Source of the DNA: an uncultured Collinsella sp.
GTDB lineage: Bacteria > Actinomycetota > Coriobacteriia > Coriobacteriales > Coriobacteriaceae
DNA length: 7,003 nt
Direction: 5' to 3'
Assembly: GCA_902492935.1 (NCBI GenBank)
Contig: CABUNJ010000045.1
Location: 1-7,003 of the forward strand
The first letter of the stretch is position 1. Every line of letters begins with the position of its first letter. Of this stretch, positions 1 through 6,103 are shown piece by piece. The notes under the pieces were generated by a model, which saw only the letters and a program-made list of their open reading frames with translations, had not been told where the DNA came from and did not search any database. The translations under genes were made by a program, and so were the position numbers.

Positions 1-199
1 TATGAGCATCGCAGAAGCCCGGCATGAACATGCCGTCGCCCGCCTCGATCACCTTGGTGTCGGGACCGACGTACTCGCTCACCCCCGCCTCGTCACCCAC
101 ATAGACGAAGACGCCATCCTTAATCGCTACTGCCTGAGCCGTAAACTCTGCGCGATTGGACGTGAACACCTTCCCCTTAAGTACGGTATCCGCTTGCAT
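1..199 (-). CDS. Amidohydrolase family 3 (YtcJ-like), N-terminal part only
   Basis: This is the first 66 codons of a metal-dependent amidohydrolase; the gene runs off the window at base 1. The protein opens with QADTVLKGKVFTSN, followed by AVAIKDGVFVYVGDE and a segment ending MFMPGFCDAH. That is the usual start of the composite beta-sandwich plus TIM-barrel fold, and DAH should be the first half of the HxH zinc/metal motif, with the second His lying outside the window. The family hydrolyses amide or related C-N bonds of small molecules; the substrate cannot be told. The ATG at 199-197 is chosen because GGAAAGGAG (bases 206-214, minus strand) sits 6 nt upstream. That ribosome site can be paired by a sequence further up the leader (see 203-277). 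It is separated from the ECF ATPase gene by about 360 bp and seems to have its own promoter. Confidence 0.8.
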   Translation of the reverse strand, partial: MQADTVLKGKVFTSNRAEFTAQAVAIKDGVFVYVGDEAGVSEYVGPDTKVIEAGDGMFMPGFCDAH

Positions 200-202
200 C
201 GC

Positions 203-277
203 AAACTCCTTTCCTGCGATCCGCTTCTCAGTCCAAAACGGATTTCGCTGGAAAGACTACGGTCGGAAAGGAGGTTT
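203..277 (-). promoter_or_regulatory. Leader hairpin that would sequester the amidohydrolase ribosome site
   Basis: In the minus-strand transcript the ribosome site GGAAAGGAG (206-214) is exactly complementary to CTCCTTTCC (265-273). With one bulged base (274) the pairing continues through AAA/TTT (275-277 with 203-205), giving 12 pairs. Inside it, GCG plus ATCCG (216-223) pairs with CGGAT and CGC (239-243, 246-248), giving 8 more pairs around a 15-nt loop. Bases 230-233 could also pair with 255-258, which would tie the loop to the internal bulge. The arrangement resembles a translational switch, but it matches no riboswitch class that I recognise. The structure is read from the sequence; regulation is inference. 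Confidence 0.45.
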
Positions 278-324
278 ATTCTATGAGCCAAACGATCAAT
301 TTCACTCAACCTTAGTTGTACAAA

Positions 325-349
325 CAGATTATTTTGGCAGGTAAAACGG
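325..349 (+). repeat. Degenerate copy of the arm of the post-pth repeat
   Basis: Bases 329-342 (TTATTTTGGCAGGT) are identical to 6756-6769 in the left arm of the large inverted repeat after pth. The preceding ACAGA also resembles that arm's ACAGGT with one base missing. No partner arm is evident nearby. It may be a decayed half-element, or a short chance match in an AT-rich leader. Confidence 0.4.
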
Positions 350-439
350 TCTATTTCATTCTTCGGCGCCATAACACTACGTCCCGTTCGCGCGAGGAGA
401 ACGACCACTCATGGCTCGCATAGGACGCGTTTTGACGCG

Positions 440-468
440 CTTATACCCCTAGGGTTTACCTCCGTCTA
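440..468 (-). promoter_or_regulatory. Possible promoter for the amidohydrolase gene
   Basis: On the minus strand TAGACG (463-468) is followed after 17 nt by TATAAG (440-445). These are two and one mismatches from the sigma-70 consensus boxes. Transcription would start near 433, giving a leader of about 230 nt before the ATG at 199. A small hairpin (CGCGT, 4-nt loop, ACGCG, 426-439) lies at the predicted start. Confidence 0.35.
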
Positions 469-487
469 TCCGTTGTCGATAGCCGTA

Positions 488-548
488 TTGGGCCCATGGC
501 GCCCCTCGGCGGCGCCCGGTGCCCAAACGGCAAGCCCGTGCCTGCCGT
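488..548 (-). terminator. Tandem GC-rich hairpins after the ECF ATPase gene
   Basis: In the minus-strand sense, the first hairpin pairs ACGGCA (543-548) with TGCCGT (527-532) around a 10-nt loop and is followed by only three T. The second pairs TTGGGC with GCCCAA at its base and GGCGCC with GGCGCC nearer the loop (488-526). Neither has a real T tract, so this would be a weak intrinsic terminator or a pause/processing site. It lies just past the stop codon at 560 and before the next promoter, where a transcript end is expected. Confidence 0.35.
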
Positions 549-559
549 CACGAGGCCGT

Positions 560-2203
560 CTACGCCCTATAGAACACGTTGTCGGCAAGGAAGTCGGCCG
601 GGGGCTCCATGCAGGCAATCTCGCCGTCAAACATCATGGCGACGTCGTCGGCTACCTGCTCGGCAAAGTCCAAATCGTGCGTAGCCATGATGACGGTGCC
701 GCCAGCCTTCGCATGGTCACGCAGGGCGCGGGCGATGATGCGGCGGCTGGCCAGGTCCAAACCCTTGGTGGGCTCATCGAGCAATAGCAGCTCGGGGCCA
801 ATCAACAGCAGCTTTGCCAACGCAAGCAGCTGGCGCTGACCGCCCGAAAGATCGTACGGGTGACGCGCCTCCAAGCCCGCCAGACCCAGACGCGCTGTCT
901 GCTCCCGTGCTGCGGCCTCGTCGTATCCGCAGGTCGAGGCCCATTCCATCAGCTCGTCGCGCACCGTCTCGGCAACCAGCAGGGCCTTGGGGTTCTGCGG
1001 CAGCAGCGCAGCCGAGGCCACCCTGCGCACCATGCGACCACGCTGCAGCTTGGCAGTCTTGGCCAGCACCGAAAGCATCGTCGACTTGCCGCAGCCGTTT
1101 CCGCCCACGACCGCATGCACCGCGCCGGCTGAAAACGTCACATCGAGCCCGCGCAGCACCCAACCGCTCGCGCGATCGTAGCGAAACCAGCCTTCCGACA
1201 GGGTGGTAGCCGACCCGCCGTGCATTTTTTGGAGTATTCTGCTTCCATCCGTGCGCGGAAAGGCTTCCGAGCCGTTCTCGAGCGACGTTTGCGCCGCAAA
1301 TTCGGACGATTTGTCCAATTCCGAACTTTTTTTCGCGCTCGATACGTCCCCGGGCGGCTCCAGAGAGCCCAAATTGTCCTCACGCCTGCTGAATACTCCG
1401 TTTTTTGCACATCGGATGGCACCCCACCCCAACATGTCATCGGAAAACAGCGATTCTCGGCGTCCCAAAGAAGCCATATCCGCCACCTCGCGCACGCGAC
1501 CGCTCTCAATCCGGTACGCACACGTCGCATACTCGAGCATCGGCCGCGGTTGATGCGTGGCTACAACAACCGTGCAGCCCAGCTCACGGTTCACGCGAAA
1601 CAGCGCGTGCAGAAAATTCTTCTCGGCAACGGGATCGAGCTGAGACGTGGGTTCGTCGAGTAGCAGCACACGTGGACGCAACGCCAAGACGGCCGCAAGC
1701 GACAGCAGCTGCTTGCGGCCACCCGAAAGCGTATCGGTATCGCGATGAAGCCAGTCCTCCAGACCAAAGAAATAGCTGGTCTCGGCAACACGGCGGCGCA
1801 TCTCATCGCGCGACATGCCTAAGTTTTCCAGGCCAAACGCCATCTCGTGCCACACGGTCTCGCACACAATCTGGTTCTCGGGATCCTGGAACACGTAGCC
1901 CACGCGCTCCGCCGATGCCCGCACATCATTGTTGGCGACGGGCTCGCCCAGCACGCGCAGTTCGCCAGTGCGCTCGCCCGCCGGAGCGATCTCGGGCTTG
2001 AGCAGCGACAGCAGCGTCGACTTACCCGATCCGGTACCGCCAACAAGCAGCGCAAATGCACCTTGGGGAACAGACCAGTCGAGCTCCTCGAGCACCGCAG
2101 CATCAGCCCCGGGGTAGGCAAAGCTCAGGCTCCGCACCTCAATCGCCGGCATATCCGGGCCGCATGCCGCGCCCAACACCGGGCCCCTATCCAACCGAGA
2201 CAT
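560..2203 (-). CDS. ECF transporter ATPase, two EcfA/CbiO domains fused
   Basis: A 547-residue cytoplasmic protein with two complete ABC ATPase domains, the energising subunits of an energy-coupling factor importer. Domain 1 has Walker A GGTGSGKST (55-63), Q-loop FQDPENQ (105-111), signature LSGGRKQ (159-165), Walker B VLLLDEP (179-185) and switch His217. Domain 2 has GGNGCGKST (367-375), Q403, LSGGQRQ (452-458), ELLLLDEP (471-478) and His509. Both sites look catalytically complete. Fused double ATPases occur in the YkoD-type ECF systems. The linker (about 265-330) is long, polar and Ser/Lys/Glu-rich, and its DNA is bounded by inverted 23-nt motifs (1220-1242 and 1388-1410). The start at 2203 overlaps the ecfT stop in a TGATG junction, suggesting translational coupling, and AGAAGAGG lies upstream. 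Met18 would be the more usual family start but has no ribosome site. Confidence 0.9.
   Translation of the reverse strand: MSRLDRGPVLGAACGPDMPAIEVRSLSFAYPGADAAVLEELDWSVPQGAFALLVGGTGSGKSTLLSLLKPEIAPAGERTGELRVLGEPVANNDVRASAERVGYVFQDPENQIVCETVWHEMAFGLENLGMSRDEMRRRVAETSYFFGLEDWLHRDTDTLSGGRKQLLSLAAVLALRPRVLLLDEPTSQLDPVAEKNFLHALFRVNRELGCTVVVATHQPRPMLEYATCAYRIESGRVREVADMASLGRRESLFSDDMLGWGAIRCAKNGVFSRREDNLGSLEPPGDVSSAKKSSELDKSSEFAAQTSLENGSEAFPRTDGSRILQKMHGGSATTLSEGWFRYDRASGWVLRGLDVTFSAGAVHAVVGGNGCGKSTMLSVLAKTAKLQRGRMVRRVASAALLPQNPKALLVAETVRDELMEWASTCGYDEAAAREQTARLGLAGLEARHPYDLSGGQRQLLALAKLLLIGPELLLLDEPTKGLDLASRRIIARALRDHAKAGGTVIMATHDLDFAEQVADDVAMMFDGEIACMEPPADFLADNVFYRA
1220..1410. repeat. Inverted 23-nt motifs bounding the ATPase linker
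   Basis: Bases 1220-1242 read GTGCA, TTTTTT, GGAGTATTC, TGC. Bases 1388-1410 on the opposite strand read GTGCA, AAAAAC, GGAGTATTC, AGC. The outer 5 nt, the 9-nt core and the final GC are identical, while the A/T-rich middle differs. The copies lie 145 bp apart and enclose the unusual interdomain linker, which they keep in frame (encoding CAKNGVFS at one end and SRILQKMH at the other). No clear target duplication is seen. This could be a small palindromic insertion domesticated as a protein linker. Confidence 0.5.
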
Positions 2204-3096
2204 CAGCCGAACCTCTTCTCATCGATCGCGTGCAGCACGCAGGGCAGCACCATCCAGGCAGCGTACACGACATAGCCCGGCCACGGCGCGGGCACCGAAA
2301 GCTGCGGGTAAAACGAATACTGCGTTGTCGCGGTCCATGCCACCGCCACCGCGGCAGCACCAAACACCGCGAGCCCAACCAGCGCGGCAACATCGCCGCG
2401 CCCCAGCCGATACCGCGCATACGTCGTACGACGCGTCGCGGCACCCCACCCGCGCGAGCGCATGGCATCCGCGCGCTCCAGCGAATCTTCCATGCCCCAG
2501 CCCATCAACACGCTCGACGCCCGCAAACGCGAACGCACGGGGTCGGCCGGCGCGCGGCCCGGTACATCGATCGCATCCTGCACCGCCAGCACCGTACGAC
2601 CGCGGCGCAAAAACTGCGGGATAAGCCGCATACACATCGAGATCATGAGCGCAATCACCGGTGCGGCATTACCCAGCAGCGCGAGCACCTTGTCGTATTC
2701 GAGCATCGACGCCGCAGCCTCAAACCACAGCACGCTCGCCACAAACAGCCCGCCCATGCACAGGCCGTATACCATGCTCTCCAGATACACCACGCGCATG
2801 CCAATACGGAACAGCTCCGTCGAACCCGAAGCGCTAAACAGCGGATTGACCAGCGCGATAATCAAAATCACCGGCAGCTGCCAGCGAAGCGCCCCCAACG
2901 TGCGCTCAGCACCGCGCGTCGCAAGCCCGTACGCCAGCCCGCCCGCAAGCGACAGCGCGATCAGCACCGGTTGCATCGAGAACATGGTGAGCCCCAGCGT
3001 CAGCACTATATAGAGTGCCGGCACCGCCGGATGCGACATCGAGAACGCCGCGACGGGCTCGCCGCCAAACTCCTCTCGTATGTTGTCCACGGGCAC
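2203..3096 (-). CDS. ecfT: ECF transporter transmembrane subunit EcfT
   Basis: This is the integral membrane scaffold that couples the two ATPase domains to a substrate-binding S protein. From the chosen GTG start it has 297 residues. Hydrophobic segments lie near 26-60, 71-88, 103-125, 138-157, 235-255 and 274-290. The cytoplasmic coupling region holds MRLIPQFLRRGR (156-167) and ERADAMRSRGWG (207-218), whose Ala-Arg-rich pattern is the EcfT signature contacting the ATPases. The frame is open back to an ATG at 3261, but a good promoter overlaps that ATG and the extra 55 residues are Arg/Leu-rich with poor codon choice. The GTG at 3096 with GAGGGG a few bases upstream, or the GTG at 3090, fits better; Met at 3039 is also possible. 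The stop overlaps the ATPase start by one base. No S component gene is adjacent. The family call is firm and the start is not. Confidence 0.85.
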   Translation of the reverse strand: MPVDNIREEFGGEPVAAFSMSHPAVPALYIVLTLGLTMFSMQPVLIALSLAGGLAYGLATRGAERTLGALRWQLPVILIIALVNPLFSASGSTELFRIGMRVVYLESMVYGLCMGGLFVASVLWFEAAASMLEYDKVLALLGNAAPVIALMISMCMRLIPQFLRRGRTVLAVQDAIDVPGRAPADPVRSRLRASSVLMGWGMEDSLERADAMRSRGWGAATRRTTYARYRLGRGDVAALVGLAVFGAAAVAVAWTATTQYSFYPQLSVPAPWPGYVVYAAWMVLPCVLHAIDEKRFG

Positions 3097-3229
3097 CCCC
3101 GTCCCCTCGCTCAAACGACAGCTCCGCAGCACCGCCAACGCCGCACGCAAGCAGTGCAAACGCCACGCCGGCGGCGCAAGCCTCAACCGCCGCAAACCAA
3201 TCGCTACGCGCTCAACATATGCCTGCGGT

Positions 3230-3257
3230 ATCATATTGCGCCGTGTATCGTTTCCAA
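3230..3257 (-). promoter_or_regulatory. Promoter for the ecfT-ATPase operon
   Basis: On the minus strand TTGGAA (3252-3257), a 16-nt spacer and TATGAT (3230-3235) make a good sigma-70-type promoter. Transcription would start near 3223, leaving a leader of about 125 nt before the chosen ecfT start. That leader contains a GC-rich hairpin (GCGGCG with CGCCGC). The promoter lies in the divergent gap to glmU, and I see no equally good plus-strand promoter there. Confidence 0.5.
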
Positions 3258-3289
3258 ACACACGTCTCTATAACGTAACAGGAGATCAC

Positions 3290-4702
3290 ATGGACGCAAC
3301 CGCAATTATCCTCGCTGCCGGCGAGGGCACCCGCATGAAGTCGAACCACTGCAAGGTTTCGCACAAGATCCTGGGCAAGCCCATGGTCCAGTGGATCGTC
3401 GACGCCACCATCAAGGCCGGCTGCAGCCGCGTCGTGGTCGTCATCGGCAGCCACGCCGACGAGATGCGTGCCCTCATCGACGGCGCCTACGCCAACAGCG
3501 CCACCAAGGTCGAGTGCGTTGAGCAGACCGAGCGCCTGGGCACCGGCCACGCCGTGAAGGTCGCGCTCGAGGCCTGCGGCATCACGCAAGGCCCGGTCGT
3601 CGTACTCAACGGCGACTTGCCGCTCATCACCGCCGACACCGTCGCCAAGTTCGCACAGACCGTCGCCACCGGCGAGCTTGCCTGCACCGTCATGACCATG
3701 ACCCCGCCCGACCCCTTCGGCTACGGCCGCATCAAGCTGGGCGCCGACGGCCAAATCGAACGCATCATCGAGCAGAAGGACTGCACGCCCGAGCAGGCCG
3801 CCACGCTGCTCGAGTGCAACGCCGGCTGCTACGCCTTCGACGGCGCGCAGCTCGCCGCCCACATCGACGAGATTGGCAACGACAACGCACAATCCGAGTA
3901 CTATCTGCCCGACATGCTCGAGATCCTCAAAGGCCACGGCCAGGCAGTCTCCATCTTCCACTGTGACGACTACCGCGACGGCCTGGGCGTCAACAGCCGC
4001 ATCCAGCTCGCACAGCTTACCGCCATCGCGCGCGACCGCATCAACGAGCATTGGATGGCCGAGGGCGTCACGTTCATCGACCCCACGCAGGCCTGGATCG
4101 GCCCCGATGCCGTTATCGGCCGCGACACCGTCGTGTGGCCGCAGACGCACCTGATCGGCCACGTCACCGTGGGCGAGGAGTGCCAGCTCGGCCCCAACAG
4201 TCGCCTCACCGACACCACCGTCGGTAGCGGCTGCACCATCGATGAGACCATCGCCATCGAGGCCGTCATCGAGAACGGCGTCGACTGCGGCCCGCGCGCC
4301 TACCTGCGCCCGGGCACCCACATGCTCGACGGTTCCAAGGCCGGCACGCACGTGGAGATCAAGAAGTCCACGATCGGCGAAGGCTCCAAGGTGCCGCACC
4401 TGTCCTACATCGGCGACACCACCATGGGCTCCGGCGTCAACGTCGGCGCAGGCTCCATCACCTGCAACTACGACGGCGTGCACAAGCACAAGACCGTCAT
4501 TGGCAACGATGCCTTCATCGGCTCCGACACCATGATGGTCGCGCCCGCCCAGATCGGCGACGGCGCGCTTGTGGCCGCTGGCTCTGTCATCACCGAGCCA
4601 GTCCCGGCCGACGCACTCGGCCTGGGCCGCGCCCGTCAGGTAAACATTGAGGGCTGGGCCGCCGATTATCGCCGCCGTCTGCACGAGGACGACGAGGTAT
4701 AA
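3290..4702 (+). CDS. glmU: Bifunctional GlmU: GlcNAc-1-P uridyltransferase / GlcN-1-P acetyltransferase
   Basis: A 470-residue cytoplasmic enzyme making UDP-GlcNAc, the precursor for peptidoglycan and surface polysaccharides. It acetylates glucosamine-1-phosphate with acetyl-CoA, then transfers UMP from UTP. The N-terminal nucleotidyltransferase domain has LAAGEGTRMKS (8-18), QTERLGTGHA (79-88), the metal-binding VLNGDLPL (105-112), GYGRI (144-148) and NAQSEYYLPDM (199-209). From about 265 the left-handed beta-helix acetyltransferase domain follows, with YLRPGTH (338-344), KVPHLSYIGD (367-376) carrying the likely catalytic His370, and the conserved NVGAGSITCNYDG (384-396). The start at 3290 has AGGAG 5 nt upstream and gives the family's usual beginning; the frame is open further upstream but that part does not look coding. 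It is slightly longer than the E. coli enzyme, with an acidic C-terminal tail. It is divergent from ecfT and followed by a terminator. Confidence 0.97.
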   Translation: MDATAIILAAGEGTRMKSNHCKVSHKILGKPMVQWIVDATIKAGCSRVVVVIGSHADEMRALIDGAYANSATKVECVEQTERLGTGHAVKVALEACGITQGPVVVLNGDLPLITADTVAKFAQTVATGELACTVMTMTPPDPFGYGRIKLGADGQIERIIEQKDCTPEQAATLLECNAGCYAFDGAQLAAHIDEIGNDNAQSEYYLPDMLEILKGHGQAVSIFHCDDYRDGLGVNSRIQLAQLTAIARDRINEHWMAEGVTFIDPTQAWIGPDAVIGRDTVVWPQTHLIGHVTVGEECQLGPNSRLTDTTVGSGCTIDETIAIEAVIENGVDCGPRAYLRPGTHMLDGSKAGTHVEIKKSTIGEGSKVPHLSYIGDTTMGSGVNVGAGSITCNYDGVHKHKTVIGNDAFIGSDTMMVAPAQIGDGALVAAGSVITEPVPADALGLGRARQVNIEGWAADYRRRLHEDDEV

Positions 4703-4719
4703 CGTTTCACCAAGCATCT

Positions 4720-4754
4720 AAGGAGCTGTTCCCATGGGGGCGGCTCCTTTTCTA
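4720..4754 (+). terminator. Rho-independent terminator after glmU
   Basis: AAGGAGC (4720-4726) pairs with GCTCCTT (4743-4749). An inner CCC/GGG pairing closes the loop, and the stem runs into TTTTCT. It lies 17 bp past the glmU stop and suggests that prs is mainly transcribed from its own promoter. Confidence 0.75.
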
Positions 4755-4842
4755 TCGTGACCTGCGCGGCCGGATGAGTGGTCGGTTCGTGTCCGTTGAC
4801 GGTAAAGACGTTATCAAGACCCGATTAACCCCGTCGCGCGGT

Positions 4843-4848
4843 TACAAT
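4843..4848 (+). promoter_or_regulatory. Possible -10 box of the prs promoter
   Basis: TACAAT lies 44 bp upstream of the prs start and after the glmU terminator, a sensible position. No good -35 box is found 16-18 nt upstream. A TTGACG at 4796-4801 is too far away to pair with it. The call rests on position and one hexamer. Confidence 0.3.
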
Positions 4849-4892
4849 GCAACAAGGCATCTATATGGCATTCGATATAAAGGAGAAGGGTA

Positions 4893-5879
4893 ATGCCGAT
4901 TAATGATCCCGAGAAGTCGGAGAATATGCGCAAGTCCATCCGCGTGTATTCCGGTTCCTCCAACCGTCCCCTCGCTCAGAAGATTGCTGAGTACCTTGGG
5001 GTCGAGCTTTCGGGCCTTACGCTAAAGCAGTTCGCCAACGGTGAGATTTACGCCCGCTACGACGAGACCGTCCGCGGCGCCGACGTCTTCCTGATTCAGT
5101 CCGTGGCCGGCGGCAACGTCAACGACATGCTCATGGAGCTGCTCATCGCCACCGACGCTGCTAAGCGCGCATCCGCCCGCTCCATCACCGCCGTCATCAC
5201 CCACTACGGCTATGCCCGCCAGGACCGCAAGGCCGGCCCGCGCGAGCCCATCACCGCCCGCCTCGTCGCCAACCTGCTCGAGCGCGCCGGCGTCGACCGC
5301 ATCATCACCCTCGACCTGCACCAGGGTCAGATCCAGGGCTTCTTCGACATCCCGGTCAACCACCTGTCCGCACTGCCGCTGTTCGGCCAGTACTACAACG
5401 CCATGAACTTCGACACCGATAACCTGGTTGTCGTCTCCCCCGACGTGGGTCGTGCCAAGGCCGCCAAGAAGCTGTCCGACATGCTTGGCTGCGACCTGGC
5501 CATCGCCCACAAGGGTCGTCCGCGCCACAACGCCGCCGAGGTCATGGGCATCATCGGTGACATCAAGGGCAAGACCTGCGTCATCAACGACGACATGATC
5601 GACACCGCTGGCACCCTGTGCGCCAACGTCAAGGAGCTCAAGGCCATGGGCGCCGGCGACATCTACGTGTGCGCCACCCACGGCATCTTCTCGGGCCCGG
5701 CTATCGAGCGCCTGAACGATGCCCCCATCGTCGAGTGCGTCGTCACCGACGCCATTCCCGTCGAGGTCGGCGGCAAGATCAAGACCATCTCGGTCGCCGA
5801 GGAGTTCGCTCAGGCCATCTCCGCCGTTTACCACGAGGAGCCCGTCTCCACGCTCGTCGGCGGCGACTTCGCGCTGTAG
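4893..5879 (+). CDS. prs: Ribose-phosphate pyrophosphokinase (PRPP synthetase)
   Basis: A 328-residue cytoplasmic enzyme that transfers pyrophosphate from ATP to ribose-5-phosphate, giving PRPP for purine, pyrimidine, histidine, tryptophan and NAD synthesis. It is a class I enzyme: RQDRKAGPREPITARL (109-124) binds ATP, the metal-binding DLHQGQIQGFFDIP (141-154) follows, then VVSPDVGRAKAAKKL (180-194), the flexible catalytic loop HKGRPRHN (206-213) and the PRPP loop INDDMIDTAGTL (231-242). The catalytic-loop Lys and the second Arg are kept, while the residue between them is Gly where E. coli and B. subtilis have Arg. The start is set by AAAGGAG at 4879-4885, 7 nt upstream. The roughly 12 residues before NMRKSIRVYSGSS are an extra head compared with E. 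coli, and Met12 is an alternative start with a poorer ribosome site. It lies between glmU and pth as in B. subtilis. Confidence 0.97.
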   Translation: MPINDPEKSENMRKSIRVYSGSSNRPLAQKIAEYLGVELSGLTLKQFANGEIYARYDETVRGADVFLIQSVAGGNVNDMLMELLIATDAAKRASARSITAVITHYGYARQDRKAGPREPITARLVANLLERAGVDRIITLDLHQGQIQGFFDIPVNHLSALPLFGQYYNAMNFDTDNLVVVSPDVGRAKAAKKLSDMLGCDLAIAHKGRPRHNAAEVMGIIGDIKGKTCVINDDMIDTAGTLCANVKELKAMGAGDIYVCATHGIFSGPAIERLNDAPIVECVVTDAIPVEVGGKIKTISVAEEFAQAISAVYHEEPVSTLVGGDFAL

Positions 5880-5907
5880 TCGCATCGTCCTTGCAACCCG
5901 GCGCATC

Positions 5908-5985
5908 GCCGTCGGAACAGAAGAAACCCCCGCGCTCCCCCTTGCTTCGCAAAGGTCGCGCGGGGGTTTCTTCTGTTCCGACGGC
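5908..5985. terminator. Long palindrome after prs, probable bidirectional terminator
   Basis: Bases 5908-5935 are perfectly complementary to 5958-5985 (28 bp) around a 22-nt loop that itself can fold (CCTTGC with GCAAAGG). The GC-rich core CCCCCGCGC/GCGCGGGGG is followed by TTTCTTCTGTT on the plus strand and by the same sequence on the minus strand, so it can terminate in both directions. It starts 28 bp past the prs stop. The stem is about twice the length a terminator needs. Confidence 0.7.
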
Positions 5986-6054
5986 TCGCTCTGCCGCGGC
6001 CGTGCTTTTGTCTGGTGGGATTTCGCTGAAACGAAGTCTCGCCTTCGGCGGGCG

Positions 6055-6063
6055 TGGTAGCCT
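6055..6063 (+). promoter_or_regulatory. Weak extended -10 candidate before pth
   Basis: TGGTAGCCT has the TGn extension followed by a poor -10 hexamer, 40 bp upstream of the pth start and after the prs terminator. No -35 box is evident. A TTGTCG at 6064 with TAACGA at 6088 was discarded because transcription would begin inside the ribosome site region. Confidence 0.2.
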
Positions 6064-6103
6064 TTGTCGTTGATTGAACTATTTGTGTAACGAAGGGACA
6101 AAT

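Larger units (their letters stand above)
200..559. other. Gene-free stretch between amidohydrolase and ECF ATPase genes
   Basis: No convincing gene is seen here. Reading from right to left, as the minus-strand genes are read, the stretch holds GC-rich hairpins after the ATPase stop (488-548), a possible promoter (440-468), a roughly 230-nt leader, a short match to the repeat found after pth (329-342), and the hairpin that can pair with the amidohydrolase ribosome site (203-277). Its left two thirds are clearly richer in A and T than the flanking genes. Confidence 0.6.

Noticed and set aside
283..315. A 10-codon plus-strand frame starting ATG AGC CAA, with a near-perfect ribosome site GGAAAGGAGG 8 nt upstream.
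   Set aside because: That ribosome site is just the complement of the minus-strand sequence that pairs with the amidohydrolase ribosome site. There is no clear plus-strand promoter and no downstream plus-strand gene for a leader peptide to control.
127..408. A 93-codon minus-strand frame over the amidohydrolase leader.
   Set aside because: It overlaps the amidohydrolase start in another frame, has no ribosome site that fits, and part of its sequence is only a translation of the degenerate repeat at 325-349.
2906..3166. Minus-strand GTG frame with a hydrophobic start (AFALLACGVGGAAELSF), like a signal or a remnant of a membrane S component.
   Set aside because: It overlaps ecfT in another frame for most of its length, and the remainder soon turns Gly/Arg-rich. 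The hydrophobic look is common in GC-rich shadow frames, so there is not enough to call a gene or pseudogene.
2056..3273. A 405-codon plus-strand Arg/His/Pro-rich frame antisense to ecfT.
   Set aside because: It is a typical shadow frame of a GC-rich gene, without a ribosome site or any recognisable motif.
3269..3274. TATAAC as a -10 box for glmU.
   Set aside because: Transcription would start at about the ribosome site (3280-3284), and no acceptable -35 box lies 16-18 nt upstream.
3212..4717. A 501-codon minus-strand frame antisense to glmU.
   Set aside because: Its Gly/Ala/Val/Asp-rich composition is the mirror of GC-biased glmU codons, it has no domain signature, and glmU itself is unmistakable.
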